A DNA stretch of 64,000 nt from an uncultured Butyrivibrio sp. (lineage in GTDB: Bacteria > Bacillota > Clostridia > Lachnospirales > Lachnospiraceae), in assembly GCF_947169445.1 (NCBI RefSeq), contig NZ_CAMVPU010000014.1, positions 23,651 through 87,650 of the forward strand. The letters are read 5' to 3'. The notes beneath the pieces are model-generated. The model was not told the origin of the DNA, ran no database searches, and was given only the letters and a program-made list of their open reading frames with translations. Both the position numbers and the translations under genes were made by a program. This document shows, in pieces, positions 59,615 to 64,000 of this stretch. The number at the start of each line of letters is the position of its first letter. The first letter of the stretch is position 1.

Positions 59615-61129
59615 ATGGGGAATAAACAGACAAATAAAAATATAATAGTAAATATTTTTGCTTTTGTAATACAGGTGTTGATAGGACTATACACTGCCCC
59701 TATTCTTATAAAGGCATTAGGAACTGAGTCATATGGTTTTATAGGATTAGCTAACGATTTTGTTAATTATCTTACAATTATCACGACTGTATTTAATTCG
59801 GTTGCATCACGATTTATAGCGCTTGAAATTTCAAAAGGTGATGTGAAGAGAGCAGAGAAATATTTTAACAGTCTCTTAGCAACAAATGCAGTTTTAGGAA
59901 TAGCTTTTGCGTTGTTCGGAGCCATAACTGTAATAGGTGTAGATACAATCTTTACAGTTCCAGAAAATCTTTTGACTGATGTTAGAGTTACGTTTGCGAT
60001 TACATTTGCTACATTTATTGTAGGTGTCGTAACTTCAATTTTTAGTACTGCTGCATTTGTTAAGAATAGACTGGATATACAGGGAATGCGTAGTATCATT
60101 CATCATATTATTAGATTGATATGTATAGTAATTCTACTGTCATTTAGAGAATTACATATTTATTATATTGGAATTGCTTCTCTAATAGCTGCGGTCGTTG
60201 TTGCTGTAATGAATATCGATATCAAAAGACGATTTATGCCGGAAGTTAAGATTTCTCTTAAGAAAGGTTCATTCTCAGATGTGAGGGTATTAGCCAGTGC
60301 GGGAGTTTGGCTTGCAATTACTAACCTTAGTGCTATTCTTATGAGAGGCTTAGATTTAGTAGTGGCAAATAAATTTTTGGGTGCTTATGATATGGGACTT
60401 CTATCGGTTGCAAGAACTTTCCCCAATTCTTTTACGAGCGCAGTAGCAACTCTGGCACCAATTTTCACACCTGTATTTATTCGTTATTATGCCAAGAATC
60501 AACATGATGATTTAATTAATTCGGTATGTGATTCTATAAAAACCATGGGACTTATAATGATAGTGCCAGTATCTGGATTTATTATTTATTCTCGAGATTT
60601 TTATTCATTATGGCAAAAGAGTTATACGACTGAGGAAATATCAATTATTTGTATGCTATCAACAATAACTGTTATTCAGTGCTATTTTAATTCAACTACG
60701 GCTACTATGGCTCAAACTAGTGTTGTTGTTAATAAACTTAAGCTTCCCGTAATTATTAGTTTTATATGTGGAATACTAAATCTTCTTGTAGTCTTTACAT
60801 TGCTTAAGTTTACAAATTTAGGGGTGTTGTCAATAGTTATTTCTAGTTCCACCATAATGATAACACGCTATATTTTATTTAATTCATTTTATTGCGCACA
60901 TATTCTTGAACATAGTGTAAAGGCTTTTTTGGTTACGTGTTTTAAAGTTTGGTTGACTATTCCTTTACAATTGGTGTTTATGTATCTAATTAAAATGAAT
61001 TTTAATATCCATTCATGGGGAACATTTATTATTGCGGTTGGAATAAGTGGAATTATCGGATACGCTATTCAGCTTTTCTTGGTTGAGGGCAAAAATGCTC
61101 TTACATTGATCAATAAGTTAAAAATATAA
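59615..61129 (+). CDS. Wzx-type polysaccharide flippase
   Basis: This 504-residue membrane protein has 12-14 predicted helices and the polysaccharide_synt/MATE-like opening VNIFAFVIQVLIGLYTAPILIKALGTESYGFIGL. It moves undecaprenyl-linked repeat units across the membrane. It follows the pyruvyl transferase by 7 bases and is followed after 44 bases by the polymerase, giving a compact end to the capsule operon. Confidence 0.92.
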   Translation: MGNKQTNKNIIVNIFAFVIQVLIGLYTAPILIKALGTESYGFIGLANDFVNYLTIITTVFNSVASRFIALEISKGDVKRAEKYFNSLLATNAVLGIAFALFGAITVIGVDTIFTVPENLLTDVRVTFAITFATFIVGVVTSIFSTAAFVKNRLDIQGMRSIIHHIIRLICIVILLSFRELHIYYIGIASLIAAVVVAVMNIDIKRRFMPEVKISLKKGSFSDVRVLASAGVWLAITNLSAILMRGLDLVVANKFLGAYDMGLLSVARTFPNSFTSAVATLAPIFTPVFIRYYAKNQHDDLINSVCDSIKTMGLIMIVPVSGFIIYSRDFYSLWQKSYTTEEISIICMLSTITVIQCYFNSTTATMAQTSVVVNKLKLPVIISFICGILNLLVVFTLLKFTNLGVLSIVISSSTIMITRYILFNSFYCAHILEHSVKAFLVTCFKVWLTIPLQLVFMYLIKMNFNIHSWGTFIIAVGISGIIGYAIQLFLVEGKNALTLINKLKI

Positions 61130-61173
61130 ATTACCGGAAAAGCATAAATTTGTATCAGGAAAAGGTTGATGGT

Positions 61174-62430
61174 ATGTATTTAAAAATTAGAACCAATTTT
61201 GAATATCTTGCAAAGTATTTTTTTATTTTTATAATGCTTGCTGATACAGGATTTTTACTCTTGATAAATTTATCGGCCCAAAATCAGCGTATGATAGGAG
61301 GGTTAAGTGTTGTTATAGCCTTTGGCTTTCTTGTTTATATTTTCATGAAACCGTCTTTTCATGAAAAGGCATTGTTACATAACAGATTCTTGATTATGTT
61401 TCTTGTGTACAATATTGTGGCTATGATAATTCATTGGATATATGCTATGGTGACATATTCAATCCCATGGTTTAATGTTTTTATGGCTGGACATTCATAT
61501 TTTTCACTTATAATTGTTCCTGTTTTTTTATTGGTTTTTTATGAATGGAACAATAGTTTTGATAAAGTGTTGATGGTAGTGGCATATGTGGGTGTGATTT
61601 GTGCTTGCATTGTTATTTTTTCTGGTGTCTGTATAGATATTGGTTTGCCTGTGTTATTTAAAGGGATTTCATTTGGCTATAGAAACGGACATGCACGTAT
61701 AGCATACAGTTCAATATCTTATTTTGCCATATTCTATTTTGGGGATAAAATACTTAATTTGCAAACCGATAAAAAGATGAAAATAAGGTATCTTTTTTAT
61801 GTTTTATTAATGCTTGGCGGAATGGTTATTTATGTGAGTACACGTATTATGATAATATCTGTGGCTTGTGCATTGGTTGGAGCTCTGCTGTTATCGGATA
61901 TTGGGAATAGAAAGAAAATAGTTATTATAGTGTTGGGCGTATTTTTGGTGTTTGCTGGCAATGTATTTCAAACAATGATTAATTCTTTTTCATTAGATTC
62001 TGATAAGGGAGCATCTACGTTGGCGCGACTAATGGCCCTGGAATATTATAAAGGGCTTTTCTTGGAAAAACCCTTTATAGGTATAGGTCTTGTGTCTCCT
62101 ATTAGAGATGATCTAGTGAGTTTGATTTATGGACCAATAGGCGTATTTGCTTTTACTGATTTGGGTTTTTTGGGTGGATTATATAGATTTGGCATAATAG
62201 GTGTTCCAGTATTTGTAGCTCCTATTATAAGAATGGCATTTATTTCTACTCGTATGCTTCTTTCAAAGTGTAAATATTCTACTTTATGTATATCCGTTAC
62301 AATTTTTCTTGTTGTAAACCAAATTTCATTAAATTATCTTGATTTTGGAAGAAATATAGTTTCTTCATTTTATTGGGCGTTGTTAGAATTTATATATTTT
62401 AAGGAGTATTACTCTAAGAAATATTTGTGA
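61174..62430 (+). CDS. Wzy-type O-antigen/capsule polymerase
   Basis: This 418-residue membrane protein has 10-12 helices and a central extracellular loop, ending GLFLEKPFIGIGLVSPIRDDLV, the ligase/polymerase-type loop. Sequence identity in this family is low, so the call rests on topology and its place after wzx. The start at ATG 61174 has AAAAGG upstream; the longer frame starts with TTG. The last 22 bases before the stop form one arm of a perfect inverted repeat. Confidence 0.8.
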   Translation: MYLKIRTNFEYLAKYFFIFIMLADTGFLLLINLSAQNQRMIGGLSVVIAFGFLVYIFMKPSFHEKALLHNRFLIMFLVYNIVAMIIHWIYAMVTYSIPWFNVFMAGHSYFSLIIVPVFLLVFYEWNNSFDKVLMVVAYVGVICACIVIFSGVCIDIGLPVLFKGISFGYRNGHARIAYSSISYFAIFYFGDKILNLQTDKKMKIRYLFYVLLMLGGMVIYVSTRIMIISVACALVGALLLSDIGNRKKIVIIVLGVFLVFAGNVFQTMINSFSLDSDKGASTLARLMALEYYKGLFLEKPFIGIGLVSPIRDDLVSLIYGPIGVFAFTDLGFLGGLYRFGIIGVPVFVAPIIRMAFISTRMLLSKCKYSTLCISVTIFLVVNQISLNYLDFGRNIVSSFYWALLEFIYFKEYYSKKYL

Positions 62431-62454
62431 TTAAATATTTCTTAGAGTAATACT
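62405..62454. terminator. Perfect 22-bp inverted repeat between convergent genes
   Basis: The arms at 62405-62426 and 62433-62454 are exact complements around a 6-base loop (GTGATT). The left arm is the end of the polymerase coding sequence. No U-tract follows on either strand, but the A/T-rich hairpin could act as a bidirectional terminator or RNA-stability element. Confidence 0.65.
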
Positions 62455-62469
62455 TGAGTGCAAAGGCCT

Positions 62470-63783
62470 TTAGTTTATTATATTCAAATCACTATAGTTT
62501 TTAATTGAAGCGTTATTGCCTTCTAAATAAACGTTTTCACTATCACTTTCTAATAGTATATTGCTGTTTACGAATGTGTTATTAGTGATTCTAGTTGAGC
62601 CGATACAGTGTGTTACCAAAGAGTATGTTGAAAGACTGTCATCTGAACGGATAATAGTGTTGTTGTAAAATACAACATTTTCACATGTTTCACGAAAATC
62701 AACTGCATGGTATTCTTTGCCTGAATAGCCGCAATTTTTTATTGTATTGTTATATGCTTTTACATTGGAGCAACTTTTTACGTAGAACCCCTGCATGTTT
62801 GTATTGGATATAGTATTGTCACAAATGGTAACATTACTACAGTATTTTATTTCTAATCCTCTTCCTCTGCTAATATCTTTTGAATAATAAAAGTCAATTA
62901 CATTGCGACATATTTTAACATCGGTGGCGTTTTTTAAAGTAATTCCTACACAGTTATTATATATTTGGTTATCAACTATCGTGATGTTCTGAACTGGACC
63001 ATTGCAACATATTATTGCGCAGCCATAAGTTTTGTTTTGAATAATATTATTACTTATCAAAATATTAGTGTAATTGCCAGAACCAAATAAAGATACTGGT
63101 TCTGAGCTCAAATGTCCATCGAAGAGTGAATTACTAATTGTCAGGGAGTCAACATTTCCTTTACCTAATGCGATTACACCACAATCAACATTTAAAAAAT
63201 TACAATTATCGACCGAAATATTAGAACAATCAAGAGCTAATCTGATTGCAGCGTATACATTATCAATAAAACTACACGAAGTAATAGTTATGTTATTAGA
63301 ACGCCAAATGTCAAATAAGTGTATGCCGTCATGAGCAGAATAACCCGCTTCACGGGTGTTATACTGGATATTTCCGCTTACTGCAATATTTTTCACAGAT
63401 ACGTTATTAGAGTCAAATAAATACAATAGGTTTTTGCCTATTCCATAATCTGGAGCGGCCATGATAACGGAGCTGTCACCATCACCGAATATAGTAATTC
63501 CTTCTGGAATATGTAAAGGACTAGAAATGATATATGTACCTGAAGGAATATATAATGATCCACCTTTGTTAGCTTGTAGAGCACTTACAAATGAATTTGT
63601 GTCATCATGGATACCATCTCCAATTGCACCATAATCGATGACAGAAGCCTGTGAGTGAGCACTGGTATTGTTAGAAACATTGGGCTTTTTTAATGGGGCC
63701 GCTCCTATTGTTAGTAGCGAAGAAATGAAAAGACATAATACAAATACGCGCTTTCTAATATAATATTTATTTCCTGGTTTCAT
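62470..63783 (-). CDS. Secreted right-handed beta-helix (pectate-lyase-3-like) protein
   Basis: After a signal peptide (VFVLCLFISSLLTIGAA) comes VIDYGAIGDGIHDDTNSF and GGSLYIPSGTYII, the hallmark opening of the pectate lyase superfamily. About a dozen beta-helix coils with NNxI/xxI ladders follow (SNNITITSCSF, DNTISNTNMQGFYV). It is either a polysaccharide lyase/hydrolase or an epimerase-like binder, possibly acting on the capsule made by the neighbouring genes. The start is uncertain: 63783 has AAAGGA 11 bases upstream, and 63804 has no site. It is on the opposite strand to the capsule genes. Confidence 0.8.
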   Translation of the reverse strand: MKPGNKYYIRKRVFVLCLFISSLLTIGAAPLKKPNVSNNTSAHSQASVIDYGAIGDGIHDDTNSFVSALQANKGGSLYIPSGTYIISSPLHIPEGITIFGDGDSSVIMAAPDYGIGKNLLYLFDSNNVSVKNIAVSGNIQYNTREAGYSAHDGIHLFDIWRSNNITITSCSFIDNVYAAIRLALDCSNISVDNCNFLNVDCGVIALGKGNVDSLTISNSLFDGHLSSEPVSLFGSGNYTNILISNNIIQNKTYGCAIICCNGPVQNITIVDNQIYNNCVGITLKNATDVKICRNVIDFYYSKDISRGRGLEIKYCSNVTICDNTISNTNMQGFYVKSCSNVKAYNNTIKNCGYSGKEYHAVDFRETCENVVFYNNTIIRSDDSLSTYSLVTHCIGSTRITNNTFVNSNILLESDSENVYLEGNNASIKNYSDLNIIN

Positions 63784-63960
63784 TCCGTTATTATTCCTTT
63801 CCATTACAAAAATAAATCAAAATATTTTGTGTCCCGAACCCGATAGCTCATATTTTTATAGTATTAGTATAACAATAATAGCTAAAGAAATCATCAGTTT
63901 TACTCACACTTACATGGTGACGAGTAGTGAATATTTGTACTGCTCAGGTCAATTGTAAAA

Positions 63961-64000
63961 GTTAATTCCACTTTGTAAGACTAACTTCCACCTTGTAGAA
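63961..64000. mobile_element. Tandem 20-bp repeats at the window edge, possible IS21-like end
   Basis: Two adjacent 20-base units, GTTAATTCCACTTTGTAAGA and CTAACTTCCACCTTGTAGAA, match at 14 of 20 positions. The arrangement resembles the multiple terminal repeats at IS21-family ends. No transposase is visible before the window stops, so the call is tentative. The rest of the 63784-64000 gap holds nothing recognisable. Confidence 0.35.

Overview
The window reads as chromosome of an anaerobic, low-GC Firmicute of the Lachnospiraceae, most like Butyrivibrio or Pseudobutyrivibrio. That assignment is an inference. It rests on strong GGAGG-type ribosome sites, a TGS-less ThrS, rubrerythrin, DUF4250, the L10 leader, Firmicute-type ClpP/ClpX and the style of the surface and capsule proteins. 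I saw no rRNA, tRNA or CRISPR array. Transcription is mostly on the + strand.

Layout. 0-3.5 kb: the 3' part of a large surface protein with a choice-of-anchor-L-like domain, a Pro-Glu/Thr-Pro stalk and membrane helices. 3.7-10.5 kb: proteostasis genes (clpP, clpX, clpB), convergent engB and two small genes. 10.6-14.8 kb: accessory genes (lone AAA ATPase, His-rich metal-binding protein, DUF4250, clostripain-like protease, thioredoxin-like remnant). 14.9-20.8 kb: a polysaccharide export-control operon (PHP phosphatase, Wzz-like protein, BY-kinase, Ig-like protein, LCP ligase, a sortase-B-like lipoprotein lacking its catalytic residues, a secreted coiled-coil protein). 21-30.3 kb: housekeeping genes (hisC, dapF, thrS) plus a VanZ-like protein and a two-component pair. 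30.3-33 kb: the priming sugar transferase and a GT4 enzyme. 33.1-34.4 kb: L10 leader, rplJ, rplL. 34.5-40.45 kb: a complete paeninodin-like lasso-peptide cluster (transporter, PqqD-like RRE protein, B2 protease, HPr-kinase-like enzyme, Asn-synthetase-like cyclase) ending in two short precursor genes of 45 and 46 codons. 41.9-62.4 kb: the main capsule/exopolysaccharide region (ugd, six glycosyltransferases, two acyltransferases, a frameshifted acetyltransferase, two pyruvyl-transferase-family proteins, an F420-hydrogenase-beta-like protein, Wzx flippase, Wzy polymerase), with rubrerythrin and a radical SAM protein near its start. Two related PD-(D/E)XK-type proteins and a nucleotidyltransferase of the type found in lasso clusters interrupt this stretch. 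62.4-64 kb: a secreted beta-helix protein and, at the edge, what may be an IS21-like element end.

How it fits together. The 15-kb operon, the priming transferase at 30.4 kb and the 42-62 kb region together supply the functions of a Wzx/Wzy-dependent surface polysaccharide pathway: phospho-control, chain length, priming, assembly, decoration, flipping, polymerisation and wall attachment. They are split by housekeeping genes. The lasso cluster has its own sigma-A-like promoter and terminator. The HPr-kinase-like gene together with a C-terminal Ser in both precursors suggests Ser phosphorylation, as known for paeninodin.

The points most worth following are the two lasso precursors, the catalytically dead sortase-like lipoprotein, a G6 tract that breaks an acetyltransferase, a shared TATACT-TTGCGGA start element with a leader terminator, and several dispersed repeat families.
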